From: Mariniflexile sp. AS56
GTDB lineage: Bacteria > Bacteroidota > Bacteroidia > Flavobacteriales > Flavobacteriaceae
NCBI RefSeq assembly: GCF_030552475.1
Contig: NZ_JAUPED010000004.1
Span: 186,001 to 250,000 of the forward strand
Length of the DNA stretch: 64,000 bases
Direction: 5' to 3'
Both the position numbers and the translations under genes were made by a program. Within the stretch, counting starts at the first letter, position 1, and the number at the start of each line of letters is the position of its first letter. Below, piece after piece: positions 1 through 10,065 of this stretch. The notes beneath the pieces are model-generated. The model worked only from the letters and a program-made list of their open reading frames with translations, was not told where the DNA came from and searched no databases.

Positions 1-1
1 T

Positions 2-1480
2 TCTCAATACATTTTTGTTTTAGTCATTCTTTTTCTAGGCGCTTTTTTAGCTGAAGTTGCAGGTGTAGAAGCCATTATTGGCGCACTGCTTTCTGGGTTT
101 GCATTGAATAGATTAATACCATCTACTTCTCCCCTAATGAATCGTATTGAGTTTGTTGGAAATGCCATTTTTATTCCCTTTTTCTTAATTGGTGTTGGTA
201 TGCTAATAGATTACCGTGCCTTTTTTACTGATTTTGAAACCATTCTAGTCGCTGTAGTCATGACGATTGCCGTCACCCTAGCCAAGTTTATTGCGGCGTG
301 GGCAACACAGAAATCATTTAAATTTACCATAGATGAACGCCGACTTATCTTTGGTTTAAGCATTGCCCATGCGGCGGTTACTTTAGCAACCGTTTCAGTA
401 GGATACAACATTATTATTGGAGAAACCGAAACAGGAGAACCGATAAGATTATTAGGAGAAAGCATTTTAAACGGTACTATAATCATGATTTTAGTTACCT
501 GTACCATCTCGACCTTCGTAGTACAAAAAGGAGCCAGAAATCTATCTTTATTTCAATCGACTGCAAAAGATAAAAAGAATGTAGCTAATGAAGAAAAAAT
601 ACTTATTGCCATTAACAATGCCGATACGGTTGAAGAATTAATTAGTTTAAGCACCATTATAAAATCAAAAGAAAATAAAAATGCGTTGTTTGCTTTGCAT
701 GTTATAAACAACGACACCACCGAGGTGCATGCGGAACCAAGCGCTATAAAAATATTGGACAAAGCCTTAAAAACAGGGGCGTCTTCTGATATTAAAATCA
801 ATAAATTATTGCGTTACGATTTAAATATCATGAATGGTATTTTAAACGTTGCTAAAGAAAAAAAAGCCACCGATTTGGTTTTGGGCTTACACATTAAAAC
901 AAATATTTCAGAATCATTCTTAGGCAACTTAACCGAAGGTGTTTTATCGAAATGCCATGCCACCAGTTTTATTTACAACCCATCGCAACCCATCGCCACC
1001 ATAAAAAGGCATATTGTAATTATGCCAAACCACGTTGAAAATGAGATTGGCTTCCCTTTTTGGTTGCTTAAAATTTGGAATATCTCATACAACACAGGTG
1101 CAAAACTTGTTTTTTACGGCACCGAACAAACTATTAAAGTAATTCAAAACATCCATTCAGAACACCCTATTGATGCCGATTTCGTGGTTTTTAATAGCTG
1201 GAATAGCGCCAAAACACTATCGAACAATATTAAACTCGATGATAATTTAATTTTCATTTTAACCAGAAAAGACGAACCCGCTTACCACAAGAATATCAAA
1301 AATATTTCCATTTACTTAAACCGTTATTTAAAATCGAATAATTTCATTTTAGTGTGCCCCATTATGAAAACTAACACCATTAATGACACCATCGATTTTA
1401 ACAACCCATCCCTACTAGAACCTTTAGAAAAATTGGACGAAATTGGAAAAACAATTGCGAATGTATTTCGCAGAAAATAA
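2..1480 (+). CDS. Cation:proton antiporter (CPA2/Kef type) with Usp-like tail, 5' truncated by window
   Basis: The frame is open from base 2, so the gene begins before the window and only the last 492 residues are visible. The first ~175 residues are strongly hydrophobic membrane helices with antiporter-like segments (AEVAGVEAIIGALLSG; IFIPFFLIGVGMLID; FGLSIAHAAVTLATV), matching the Na+/H+ exchanger fold that swaps cations for protons across the inner membrane. The remaining ~300 residues are soluble and look like two universal-stress-protein-like domains (KILIAINNADTVEELISL near the start of the first; KRHIVIMPNHVENEIGF at the second), a common regulatory tail in Bacteroidota antiporters. 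The ion carried cannot be read from the sequence. No partner gene follows; the next gene is 283 bp away. Confidence 0.85.
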   Translation, partial: SQYIFVLVILFLGAFLAEVAGVEAIIGALLSGFALNRLIPSTSPLMNRIEFVGNAIFIPFFLIGVGMLIDYRAFFTDFETILVAVVMTIAVTLAKFIAAWATQKSFKFTIDERRLIFGLSIAHAAVTLATVSVGYNIIIGETETGEPIRLLGESILNGTIIMILVTCTISTFVVQKGARNLSLFQSTAKDKKNVANEEKILIAINNADTVEELISLSTIIKSKENKNALFALHVINNDTTEVHAEPSAIKILDKALKTGASSDIKINKLLRYDLNIMNGILNVAKEKKATDLVLGLHIKTNISESFLGNLTEGVLSKCHATSFIYNPSQPIATIKRHIVIMPNHVENEIGFPFWLLKIWNISYNTGAKLVFYGTEQTIKVIQNIHSEHPIDADFVVFNSWNSAKTLSNNIKLDDNLIFILTRKDEPAYHKNIKNISIYLNRYLKSNNFILVCPIMKTNTINDTIDFNNPSLLEPLEKLDEIGKTIANVFRRK

Positions 1481-1585
1481 AGGTTAGGATTGATAAAAAC
1501 AAATTGCTCATTGACGCTAAATCAACCTTATCAATTAATAACCATTTAACAGGTAAACATTTCCTTTTCACAGAAAAACCAACAT

Positions 1586-1616
1586 GATCATTACTAAAAA
1601 AAGCATTGTAATGATC
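1586..1616. repeat. 9-bp inverted repeat between antiporter and DUF1800 gene
   Basis: GATCATTAC (1586-1594) and GTAATGATC (1608-1616) are perfect reverse complements with a 13-base AT-rich loop. There is no T-run after it, so it is a weak terminator candidate; it could be an operator or RNA hairpin. A second shorter pair, ATTGATAA (1489-1496) and TTATCAAT (1528-1535), lies just after the antiporter stop codon. Confidence 0.4.
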
Positions 1617-1763
1617 TTTCACCCACCCTACATTTTATTTAAAACAATCGACAAAAAACATTAAAACACAGTTTTTTAACAATTTATATGTGTTTTTAAA
1701 AACAGATATGTTAAATTTATTTATTTTAGTCATACCAACCTATGCTAATACAACCAACTAAAT

Positions 1764-3404
1764 ATGGCATCTCTTAACCCGTTAAGCACACCTTTAGGCT
1801 TACGAAGCGCTAAACATTTGCTTAGAAGAGCAACATTTAACTATTCCAAAGTACAACTAGACAGCATATCGAACATGACGGCTTTAGAGGCCGTTAACAG
1901 CTTAGCAACCGCACCAGAAAACAGCCTTTCGGAACCCTACGACCCACTTCCAGCTGCAAATCCAGATGGCTTTTGGACTTCAAGTTCAGAGCATCCCAAT
2001 ACATTTTCTGGACAAGGCAGAAAACGATCACTTATCACTGGGTGGTGGTGGTACAATGCTATAAGTCAAACTACATTAAAACATAAACTCACCTTCTTTC
2101 TGCATACTAGTTTTACGGTGGGAAAAGATTCTGGTGCAGGACAATCAACTAATTTTTTCGACCACCTCCAATTACTTGATTTTTACACCTATGGCAGTTT
2201 AAAAACACTGGCTAAAAAAATAACACTAGATAATTCAATGCTCGATTATTTAGATAACACCAACAATATTGCCACCAATCCAAATGAAAATTATGCACGT
2301 GAATTTTTAGAATTATTCACCATATTAAAAGGCCCCCAGATAGGAAATGGCAATTACACCAATTACACAGAAATAGATGTACAGCAAGCCGCTAAAGTTT
2401 TTACAGGGTTTAGACAGCAACTAAACCGCTCTGTTATTGATGCAGACACCAATTTACCAAGAGGTTACGGGAACAGCAATAGACATAGTGGCGACAATAA
2501 AACCTTCAGTACTGCCTTTAACAACCAAGTTATTGTTGGAAAAAACACAGCGGCAGGCATGTTTGAAGAGCTAAATGATTTTGTAGACATGGTTTTTGCG
2601 CAACCCGAAACCGCTAAATCTTACTGCCGTAAACTTTACAGGTTTTACGTAAAAAGCGAATGGAATGAAACTGTAGAGGCCGATATTATTACACCATTAT
2701 CACAAATGCTCATTGCCAATAATTTCAACACATTGCCCGTTGTAAAAACCTTATTAGCAAGCGAACATTTTTATGACGCTGATGATGAGGATGCGACAAA
2801 TAACATTATTGGATCCATCATCAAAAGTCCGTTACAAGTATTAAGCGAAATTTGCAGCCTTTTCAATCTTAACATACCAGATCCAAAAACAGATCCCCAA
2901 CGCTATTACGCCAATTTCTTTCATTATTTTATTCACAACACGTATTTAAAAGGCGCTGGAATGAGCTTCTTCGATCCCGATTCAGTGGCTGGTTATCCTG
3001 CACACTACCAGGAACCCGATTTTGACCGCTTGTGGTTTTCTTCAAACACCCTTATTTCAAGATATAAATTAATAGAAAGTTTAATTGTTGGAAAAAACAC
3101 AATCACTTCAGGTAATATTTACACAAAATTAGACACCTTACTTTTTGTTGAAAACAACATTTCAACCCCTTCAAACCCTAACGATTTAGTAACAGAAATC
3201 GCGAATTTATTATACCCAGAAAGCATAGATACGGATAGAACTAATTACTTTAAAGTTTTTTTAGTTGACGCTGGTTTCCCTGATTATTATTGGACTAATG
3301 CCTGGTCGGAATACAAAAACACAAACGACGGTTCCAGTATAAAAATAAGATTAGACGCTTTAATAACTGCGATGATAAACGCTGCAGAATTTCAATTAAT
3401 GTAA
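1764..3404 (+). CDS. DUF1800 domain protein
   Basis: The 546-residue protein matches the DUF1800 family: a helical protein with the conserved block around residues 90-190 (GWWWYNAI, then ENYAREFLELFTI) and no known enzyme activity. An in-frame stop (TAA at 1746-1748) lies just upstream and the only nearby start is ATG 1764, so the protein truly lacks a signal peptide: it begins MASLNPLSTPLGLRSAKHLL. The DUF1501 gene follows after 11 bp on the same strand, certainly the same operon; DUF1800 and DUF1501 genes are paired in many bacteria. Because the partner has a twin-arginine signal, this protein may be exported bound to it, which is inference. Function unknown. Confidence 0.9.
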   Translation: MASLNPLSTPLGLRSAKHLLRRATFNYSKVQLDSISNMTALEAVNSLATAPENSLSEPYDPLPAANPDGFWTSSSEHPNTFSGQGRKRSLITGWWWYNAISQTTLKHKLTFFLHTSFTVGKDSGAGQSTNFFDHLQLLDFYTYGSLKTLAKKITLDNSMLDYLDNTNNIATNPNENYAREFLELFTILKGPQIGNGNYTNYTEIDVQQAAKVFTGFRQQLNRSVIDADTNLPRGYGNSNRHSGDNKTFSTAFNNQVIVGKNTAAGMFEELNDFVDMVFAQPETAKSYCRKLYRFYVKSEWNETVEADIITPLSQMLIANNFNTLPVVKTLLASEHFYDADDEDATNNIIGSIIKSPLQVLSEICSLFNLNIPDPKTDPQRYYANFFHYFIHNTYLKGAGMSFFDPDSVAGYPAHYQEPDFDRLWFSSNTLISRYKLIESLIVGKNTITSGNIYTKLDTLLFVENNISTPSNPNDLVTEIANLLYPESIDTDRTNYFKVFLVDAGFPDYYWTNAWSEYKNTNDGSSIKIRLDALITAMINAAEFQLM

Positions 3405-3415
3405 AGTTACAGACT

Positions 3416-5050
3416 ATGGAAAGAAGAAAATTTATAAAACTCTCTGCAGCAGCTTCAGCCATTGGCTTAATGCCTTTTCAATTGCAAGCAGCTTTAAAAT
3501 CATATATACCTATAGCTGATTGCCCAAACATATCAAACCGAAAACTCGTTTTGATAAACTTAGCTGGCGCGAATGATGGCTTAAACACCATTATCCCAAT
3601 AAACCAATATGACACCTATAGTAACTTACGTCCCACTATAAAAGTCCCAGATTCTGGGTTAAATAAATACATAACCTTAGATGCCACTTTACCCGCAAAT
3701 CAACAAATAGGCTTAAACCCTGCACTTACTAGTTTTAAATCTATTTATGATAAGAGTTGGTTGCGCATCATGCAATCGGTTGGATATCCATCACAAAATA
3801 AAAGTCATTTTAAATCGACCGATTTATATTTAACAGGAAACGATGGTAACAGTCTTTCAAACGGTGTCGATTCTGGATGGATGGGTCGGTTTATGGAATT
3901 ATATTATTCCGATTTAATTGTGGAAACCTACCCCCTGGCAGTAGAAATTGGTTCGAGTAAAACCTCACTTGGATTTCACGGGGAAGAAGCGCATGGTTTG
4001 GCTTTAAATATTACGGGGCAAGACCCTTCGGGGTTTTATTCCGTTTTAAATGGATTAGGCGGTGTACCACCAACTCATATTCCATACTCAGATTATGGAA
4101 AAGAATTAGAATTCATTAAGAACACAGATATTCTTTCCAACCAATACGCACAGTCTATTTCTGGAGCCTTTGATACAGGGCAAAACGACACGAGTTACCC
4201 AGACACAGATATTGCCAACCAACTAAAAACGGTGGCGCGATTAATAAGTGGCGATTTAAAAACCAAAGTCTACATGGTGCGCATAGGTGGTTTTGACACC
4301 CATAATTTGCAAGTACAAGACTCTGGACAGGTTTTAGGTAAGCATTACGACTTGCTCACACAGCTTTCACAGGCCATAGAAGCCTTTATGAACGATTTAA
4401 AAAGTCAAAATATAGGTGAAGATGTTGTTGGGTTAACCTTCTCTGAATTTGGCAGAAAAGCAGGTGAAAATGGTAGTTTTGGTACCGATCATGGTGAAAT
4501 AGCACCCATGTTTGTTTTTGGGGAGCCTGTTGCAGGCGGTGTTACGGGCACAAACCCAGATTTAACCGAAGCTACCAGTACTAATAATTATCAAATAAAA
4601 ACGGTACAATACGATTACCGTCAAACATTTACCACCTTGCTTCAAGATTTTTTAGGAGCACCTAACGCTATAATTGATGATACTTTTTTCAACCATTCCA
4701 CTAACGAAAGTTTTACAGACCTAAAAGTTCAGAATCTAATAAAAGAACAATTTGCAGTATCGGCTTCATGTCTAGGAGGCTTGAAAACAGAACCGCCTAC
4801 TACACTTGACAAACAATGGCTACTCTACCCCAATCCATTTAGAGACACTCTTAATTTCTCTTGCATAGATGATGTTACGACGGTAAACTATCGCGTTTTT
4901 AATAGTTCTGGGGTGTTTTTAATCGATCGAACAGACTATCTTGTTTTCGGAAAACTAAGCCTTGATTTATCGCATTTAAGTAGCGGTGTTTATATTATTG
5001 AAATTATGGTAGGCACTAAAAAGGAAACACATAAGGTGATTAAAATATAA
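3416..5050 (+). CDS. DUF1501 protein with twin-arginine signal and T9SS C-terminal sorting domain
   Basis: 544 residues. The N-terminus ERRKFIKLSAAASAIGL fits a twin-arginine (Tat) signal (RRxFxK followed by a mild hydrophobic stretch). The body is DUF1501, a family with an alkaline-phosphatase/sulfatase-like fold; conserved pieces include IGGFDTHNLQ, FSEFGRKAGENG and DHGEIAPMFVFG near residues 290-370. The last ~80 residues form a type A T9SS sorting domain (YPNPFRDTLNF, then LSSGVYIIEI and a basic end), which would send the protein across the outer membrane. Second gene of the DUF1800/DUF1501 operon. No substrate is known; the combination of Tat-like signal and T9SS tail is unusual and discussed in findings. 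Confidence 0.9.
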   Translation: MERRKFIKLSAAASAIGLMPFQLQAALKSYIPIADCPNISNRKLVLINLAGANDGLNTIIPINQYDTYSNLRPTIKVPDSGLNKYITLDATLPANQQIGLNPALTSFKSIYDKSWLRIMQSVGYPSQNKSHFKSTDLYLTGNDGNSLSNGVDSGWMGRFMELYYSDLIVETYPLAVEIGSSKTSLGFHGEEAHGLALNITGQDPSGFYSVLNGLGGVPPTHIPYSDYGKELEFIKNTDILSNQYAQSISGAFDTGQNDTSYPDTDIANQLKTVARLISGDLKTKVYMVRIGGFDTHNLQVQDSGQVLGKHYDLLTQLSQAIEAFMNDLKSQNIGEDVVGLTFSEFGRKAGENGSFGTDHGEIAPMFVFGEPVAGGVTGTNPDLTEATSTNNYQIKTVQYDYRQTFTTLLQDFLGAPNAIIDDTFFNHSTNESFTDLKVQNLIKEQFAVSASCLGGLKTEPPTTLDKQWLLYPNPFRDTLNFSCIDDVTTVNYRVFNSSGVFLIDRTDYLVFGKLSLDLSHLSSGVYIIEIMVGTKKETHKVIKI

Positions 5051-5072
5051 TACACTTCTAAAAACAAAATAA

Positions 5073-5106
5073 GCCTCGATTTTTAAAATGAATTAAAAAT
5101 CGAGGC
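5073..5106. terminator. Bidirectional terminator between DUF1501 gene and valS
   Basis: GCCTCGATTTTTAA (5073-5086) pairs with TTAAAAATCGAGGC (5093-5106), a 14-bp perfect stem with a 6-base loop. It sits between convergent genes and is followed by AT-rich DNA on both sides. Confidence 0.8.
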
Positions 5107-5163
5107 CTATTTAAATTTATAGTAAAAACCCTTTTTACTTTTACTTAGTAATTTTCAAAAAAC

Positions 5164-7794
5164 TTATTTTAAACTAGTTAAGCTCGCTTTTATGGTTTCA
5201 ATTTTAGCCAAAGCATCGGCTTCTTTATTACGCTCGTTGGTTATAACCTGTTCCGGTGCACCGGCAACAAAACGCTCGTTAGAAAGTTTCTTTTGTACCG
5301 ATTTCAAAAAACCTTCCGTATAACTTAACTCTTCTGTAAGTTTCTTAATTTCAGCTTCTACATCAATACTTCCGGCCATAGGAATAAAATACTCATTCGA
5401 TTTTACTCTAAAACTTAAAGCACCTTCAACCGCTTCATTTACATAATTGATACTTTCAAGGTTACCCAATTTGCTAATAATAGCATCAAAAGAAGTGCTT
5501 GTTTTGTCATTATTTATCACAGAAAAACCAATAGCATCTTTAAACGCTATGTTTTTTTCTTTTCTAATATTTCTAATACCTGAAATAACTTCTGAAGCGA
5601 ATTCAAACTCGGTAATCAAGGTTTCGTTTAAATTTTTTGCAACAGGCCATTTAGAAACAATTAACGCTTCTTCCGGTGTACGCTCAGCTATATAATGCCA
5701 AATATCTTCCGTTAAGAAAGGCATAAATGGGTGTACAATTTTTAAGTTTTCTTCAAAAATCGCGATAATCGCTTTATAAGAAACCGCATCAATAGGCTGT
5801 TGGTATGCTGGTTTTACCATTTCTAGTAACCAACCACAAAAATCATCATAAATTAATTTATAAATAGCCATTAAAGCATCACTTAAACGGTATTTACTAA
5901 AATGATCTTCAATTTCTATTAATGCCTTTTGAAACTTTGATTCGTACCACTCGATAGCAATTTTACTAGAGTCTGGCTGCTCGATGGTATCACTAACCTC
6001 CCAACCATCAACCAAACGGTAGGCGTTCCAAATTTTATTTCCAAAACCTTTTCCTTGTTGGCAAAGTGTTTCTTCAAACATTAAATCGTTTCCTGCCGCA
6101 CTACTTAAAAGCAAACCAACACGAACCCCATCTGCACTGTACTCTTCAATTAACTTTAAAGCATCAGGCGAATTCCCTAAAGACTTACTCATTTTTCGAC
6201 GTTGCTTATCGCGAACCAAACCTGTTAAATACACGTTATTGAATGGTTTTTCGTCTTTATACTCATAACCAGCAATAATCATACGGGCTACCCAGAAAAA
6301 TAAAATATCTGGACCTGTAACTAAATCGTTGGTTGGGTAATAGTATTTTATATCGGCGTTTTCTGGGTTACGAATACCATCAAACACACTCATTGGCCAT
6401 AACCATGAACTAAACCAGGTATCTAACGCATCGGTATCTTGACGCAAATCACTAGCTGTTAATTCTTGGTTATTCGCTTTTTGTTTTGCTAATTCTAGAG
6501 CTTCCTCTTTCGTTTCTGCAACTACAAAATCTTCTTTATCATCGCCATAATAATAGGCTGGAATTTGTTGACCCCATAATAACTGACGAGAAATATTCCA
6601 ATCGCGAATATTTTCCATCCAATGGCGATAGGTGTTTTCAAATTTCTTTGGAAACAATTTAATTTCAGAATCTTCACCTAAAACCGCTTCAATAGCTGGT
6701 TTTACTAAATCTTGCATTTTTAAAAACCATTGATCGCTTAATCGTGGTTCGATAACAGCTTTGGTTCTTTCTGATGTTCCTACTTTATTAATATGTGTTT
6801 CGGTTTTAACCAATACACCGCTGGCTTCTAGTTCTTGAACAATTTCCTTTCTTACAACAAATCGATCTTTACCTTGATACTGCAAACCAAAACTGTTTAA
6901 GCTCGCATCGTCATTAAAAATATCGATAACTTCTAAGTTGTGTTTATCACCTAAATTCTTATCGTTCTCATCGTGTGCAGGCGTCACTTTTAAACAACCT
7001 GTACCAAATTCAACATCTACATACTCGTCTTCAATAATAGGAATCACACGGTTGCAAATAGGCACAATCGCCTTTTTACCTTTTAAATGTGTAAAACGCT
7101 CGTCGTTAGGATTGATACAAATAGCGGTATCTCCAAAAATAGTTTCTGGACGTGTTGTTGCTATAGTTAGCGTATCATCACTACCTTCAATTTTATAATT
7201 TAAATAGTATAAATTCCCTTGGCGTTCTTCATGAATAACTTCTTCATCAGAAAGTGTGGTTTTCGCTTCAGGATCCCAGTTAACCATACGGTAACCTCTA
7301 TAAACCAAGCCTTTATTATGTAAATCTACAAACACCTTTATCACGGCTTCACTCATGTCATCATCCATGGTGAATTTAGTTCTATCCCAATCGCAAGAAC
7401 AACCTAGTTTTTTAAGTTGTTCTAGAATAACACCACCGTATTCGTGCGTCCATTCCCAAGCATGTTCTAAAAACTCCTCGCGAGATAAATTATTTTTATC
7501 AACACCTTGTTCCTTCAGTTTTGCAACAACTTTCGCTTCGGTCGCAATAGATGCATGGTCGGTACCAGGTACCCAACACGCATTTTTACCTTGCAAACGC
7601 GCACGACGAATAAGCACATCTTGGATGGTGTTGTTAAGCATATGCCCCATGTGCAACACACCAGTAACGTTTGGTGGTGGAATTACAATGGTATATGGTT
7701 CTCTTTCGTCTGGTTCTGAATGAAAATAATTATGTTTCATCCAGTAGTCATACCACTTAGTTTCTACCTGACTTGCATCGTATTTTGAAGGCAT
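5164..7794 (-). CDS. valS: Valine--tRNA ligase
   Basis: Class I aminoacyl-tRNA synthetase that charges tRNA-Val. From ATG 7794 it is 876 residues, normal for the family. The HIGH motif is HMGH at residues 48-51 (after PPPNVTGVL), the editing domain lies in the first half ([20 protein letters not shown]), and KMSKS is at 534-538. The C-terminal ~65 residues are the ValRS coiled coil. The frame is open further upstream, but a -7 promoter element (7831-7838) overlaps that extension, so the start is ATG 7794 (MPSKYDAS) or ATG 7800 two codons earlier. Single-gene transcription unit. Confidence 0.97.
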   Translation of the reverse strand: MPSKYDASQVETKWYDYWMKHNYFHSEPDEREPYTIVIPPPNVTGVLHMGHMLNNTIQDVLIRRARLQGKNACWVPGTDHASIATEAKVVAKLKEQGVDKNNLSREEFLEHAWEWTHEYGGVILEQLKKLGCSCDWDRTKFTMDDDMSEAVIKVFVDLHNKGLVYRGYRMVNWDPEAKTTLSDEEVIHEERQGNLYYLNYKIEGSDDTLTIATTRPETIFGDTAICINPNDERFTHLKGKKAIVPICNRVIPIIEDEYVDVEFGTGCLKVTPAHDENDKNLGDKHNLEVIDIFNDDASLNSFGLQYQGKDRFVVRKEIVQELEASGVLVKTETHINKVGTSERTKAVIEPRLSDQWFLKMQDLVKPAIEAVLGEDSEIKLFPKKFENTYRHWMENIRDWNISRQLLWGQQIPAYYYGDDKEDFVVAETKEEALELAKQKANNQELTASDLRQDTDALDTWFSSWLWPMSVFDGIRNPENADIKYYYPTNDLVTGPDILFFWVARMIIAGYEYKDEKPFNNVYLTGLVRDKQRRKMSKSLGNSPDALKLIEEYSADGVRVGLLLSSAAGNDLMFEETLCQQGKGFGNKIWNAYRLVDGWEVSDTIEQPDSSKIAIEWYESKFQKALIEIEDHFSKYRLSDALMAIYKLIYDDFCGWLLEMVKPAYQQPIDAVSYKAIIAIFEENLKIVHPFMPFLTEDIWHYIAERTPEEALIVSKWPVAKNLNETLITEFEFASEVISGIRNIRKEKNIAFKDAIGFSVINNDKTSTSFDAIISKLGNLESINYVNEAVEGALSFRVKSNEYFIPMAGSIDVEAEIKKLTEELSYTEGFLKSVQKKLSNERFVAGAPEQVITNERNKEADALAKIETIKASLTSLK

Positions 7795-7830
7795 TTGCAT
7801 ACTTTGGAATAGTTTTTGAATAATAATCTG

Positions 7831-7838
7831 CAAAAGTA
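7831..7838 (-). promoter_or_regulatory. Putative -7 element for valS
   Basis: On the minus strand it reads TACTTTTG, matching the Bacteroidota -7 consensus TAnnTTTG, about 31-37 bases ahead of the valS start. No clear TTG -33 box was found. Confidence 0.5.
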
Positions 7839-7982
7839 CTTATATTTCTTTTTCTATAAAAGATATAATACACATTGATAAAATTAAGAAGGTGTTATTT
7901 TAACAATTTTTAAGAATTATAATAGAAAACTTATATGTACTTTTAACTAATCAGTTTTAAAAAAAATAAGCATTTAATCTAT

Positions 7983-7990
7983 TATTTTTG
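7983..7990 (+). promoter_or_regulatory. Putative -7 element for DUF1573 gene
   Basis: TATTTTTG matches TAnnTTTG and lies about 125 bases ahead of the ATG, implying a long 5' leader if it is used. Confidence 0.45.
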
Positions 7991-8114
7991 CAGTTTATAG
8001 AAATAATAAGTAAGTTTGGAGTGAATTTTACCGCAAAAACAACTATTTTAAAAGCTTAATTAACTGAGCGATTAACACATAAAGAACCAAAACAACAAAA
8101 AAAATACAACAACA

Positions 8115-8540
8115 ATGAAAAAATTATTTACAATTTTATTTATCGGATTAGCAAGTTTAGCCATTAATGCACAAGACAAGGTGGCTAAAATCGAATTTAA
8201 ATCGGACACAGTAGATTACGGAACCGTAGAAAAAGGATCTAATGGCGTACGTGTTTTTGAATTTACAAATACAGGTAATGCTCCATTAATAATAACAAAT
8301 GTAACTTCAAGCTGTGGGTGTACTATCCCTAAAAAACCTGAAGGCCCCATTTTACCTGGAAAAACCGGAGAAATTGAGGTGAAGTATGATACTAACAGAG
8401 TAAACCCAATTAGAAAAACAATTACGGTTATCTCGAATGCTGAAACACCAACGGTTGCTTTAAAAATTAAAGGTGAAGTTATCGATACTAAAAACGCTAA
8501 CGTACTTGATAAAACTAAAAAAAGTATTGTTCAGCAATAA
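8115..8540 (+). CDS. DUF1573 domain protein, exported
   Basis: 141 residues with a clear Sec signal peptide (MKKLFTILFIGLASLAINAQ). The mature part is a single immunoglobulin-like DUF1573 domain with the family core FEFTNTGNAPLIITNVTSSC followed by GCTIPKKP and PILPGKTGEIEVKYDT. DUF1573 proteins are abundant in Bacteroidota periplasm; the role is unknown and their fold resembles ASH/MSP-type domains. It is a single gene with its own promoter element and a strong terminator. Confidence 0.9.
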   Translation: MKKLFTILFIGLASLAINAQDKVAKIEFKSDTVDYGTVEKGSNGVRVFEFTNTGNAPLIITNVTSSCGCTIPKKPEGPILPGKTGEIEVKYDTNRVNPIRKTITVISNAETPTVALKIKGEVIDTKNANVLDKTKKSIVQQ

Positions 8541-8560
8541 AAACAAGAACATATCATTTA

Positions 8561-8599
8561 AAAAAAATCCTTAGGCCAATGCTTAAGGATTTTTTTTTT
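8561..8599. terminator. Terminator after DUF1573 gene
   Basis: AATCCTTA (8566-8573) pairs with TAAGGATT (8584-8591), flanked by an A-run before and a run of ten Ts after. It ends the plus-strand gene and, since the A-run mirrors the T-run, can also serve the convergent protease gene. Confidence 0.85.
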
Positions 8600-8601
8600 G
8601 T

Positions 8602-9939
8602 TCAATACGGATTTTCTAAAGAAAAGCTAAAATTCAAGATGCTCCCTTCTCGATCTACTTTCAAGCGGATGTGCTTACCTGCATCTTCATAGAAATAATG
8701 CATCAATTGTTGTAAAGATAACTGGTGGGCTCCTTTCGTGTTTATTCTTAAAACAACATCACCAATAAGCAAACCTGCTTTTTCTGCGGGTGACCCCTCA
8801 CGAAGTTCAACAATAGTATATGCTGGCTTTAAGGATATTTTATATTGGGTATCTATAACAATTTTGGTGTTGTTTGAGGCTCCATTATCTTTATCAAAAC
8901 CTCTTGCTCCCGACTTGCCATCATCAAGCTCTTTAACGAGTCTCACCCCATCATGAGCCAATTCTATTCCGCTTTTATTATAACTGAACTTTTCCTTAAA
9001 AAGAGCATTCTTTTTAAGCGTGATTATAGCTTTTTGATAATCGAAAATAACATTGAATCGTTTTAAAATATTACCAGCCAAACTACCATTTCGGTCTTTA
9101 AATTTTCGCGCATAAGAAATAGAAGCACTATCAGGGTATGCCACATTCGCATTTTCTAAAACAAAACTTTTTAAAGCTATGGCATCCACTTTAGAACGCT
9201 TACCATAAACACTTCCGCTTAAACCATGTCCTAAAAAATCATTAAAGAAAGCTTTATTCGACGAAATACCTAAAGAATCATTTTCAAACAACCAGAGCAC
9301 ATCACTTCCACCAGAATCTATCAACAATTTAACAGGAACAGGTCCCTCATCAATAGTAACTTCAGCATTTATATAAGGTTTGCCATTGTAAAATTCTAAA
9401 TTAAATGTTTCGCACCTGTTACACTTTTTATAGCGGTATGCATCGGGCTCTGTTAATTTTAAATACTTGGTGTTATAATTAATTTCAACAACCAAATCAC
9501 TAAAAATATCATTACCAATAATACCATGAACAGGAAAACCCAATTTAGGAGCCAAATCTAAATTAGCCTCAAACACCGCGTATAAATCTTGCTCTAAATT
9601 TATAGCATCGCCTATTCTAACCATATTATTTGTAGACTTCAAGGCCTCAACCAGTTCGCCTTCACCCAAACCTCTTAAAAAAATAGTCTCTGTGTTTTTA
9701 ATTTTTAAAGTATCTGAAATATTTAAAAAATTAAAAATAATGGGTTTACTTACGCCGGTATCCAATAAAAACGACAGGGTAACACCATTAATTTCTACGG
9801 GTATTATAATTAAATTATTGATAAGTTTAAACTTAATTCTATCTGATTTCTGTTTGTTTTGAACTGTAAAACTCCTTTGAGAGTACACGTTATGACTCAA
9901 CAAAAAAACAGTCCATACTAAAACAACAAACCTTTTCAT
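8602..9939 (-). CDS. Exported aspartyl protease with PDZ domain
   Basis: From ATG 9939 the protein is 445 residues and begins with a signal peptide (MKRFVVLVWTVFLLSHNVYS); a longer frame to 9969 would bury that signal behind ten extra residues, so 9939 is preferred. It has two retropepsin-like halves: FLLDTGVSKPI with the catalytic D-T-G at residue 60, and LLIDSGGSDVLW near residue 208. The last ~90 residues are a PDZ domain (REGSPAEKAGLLIGDVVLRI). This layout fits the periplasmic retropepsin-like/PDZ family of Bacteroidota. Substrates are unknown. It is transcribed alone, convergent with the DUF1573 gene. Confidence 0.88.
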   Translation of the reverse strand: MKRFVVLVWTVFLLSHNVYSQRSFTVQNKQKSDRIKFKLINNLIIIPVEINGVTLSFLLDTGVSKPIIFNFLNISDTLKIKNTETIFLRGLGEGELVEALKSTNNMVRIGDAINLEQDLYAVFEANLDLAPKLGFPVHGIIGNDIFSDLVVEINYNTKYLKLTEPDAYRYKKCNRCETFNLEFYNGKPYINAEVTIDEGPVPVKLLIDSGGSDVLWLFENDSLGISSNKAFFNDFLGHGLSGSVYGKRSKVDAIALKSFVLENANVAYPDSASISYARKFKDRNGSLAGNILKRFNVIFDYQKAIITLKKNALFKEKFSYNKSGIELAHDGVRLVKELDDGKSGARGFDKDNGASNNTKIVIDTQYKISLKPAYTIVELREGSPAEKAGLLIGDVVLRINTKGAHQLSLQQLMHYFYEDAGKHIRLKVDREGSILNFSFSLENPY

Positions 9940-10065
9940 AGTAAATAACAGGAGCTTAGATACATTCAATTTACAAATCTTTAAGACGTCCCGTTTATTT
10001 TAGCTGCTTTTTTAAAAAAACTTTAAGATAATTTCCTCAACTTTGTGCCCTATAATTGATGAAAA

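Larger units (their letters stand above)
7801..8114. other. Intergenic region between divergent valS and DUF1573 genes
   Basis: About 314 bases with no gene. It holds the minus-strand valS promoter element (7831-7838) and the plus-strand element (7983-7990). The rest is AT-rich and I see no repeat or RNA structure of note. Confidence 0.6.

Noticed and set aside
7355-7723. A plus-strand open frame of about 120 codons antisense to valS
   Set aside because: It mirrors the valS coding sequence, its translation is low-complexity (Ser/Cys/Arg-rich) and it has no promoter or start context. Other antisense frames (for example 15953-16513, 54761-55306) are rejected for the same reason.
9940-9969. Upstream start for the aspartyl protease
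   Set aside because: It would place ten residues before a normal signal peptide; ATG 9939 fits better.
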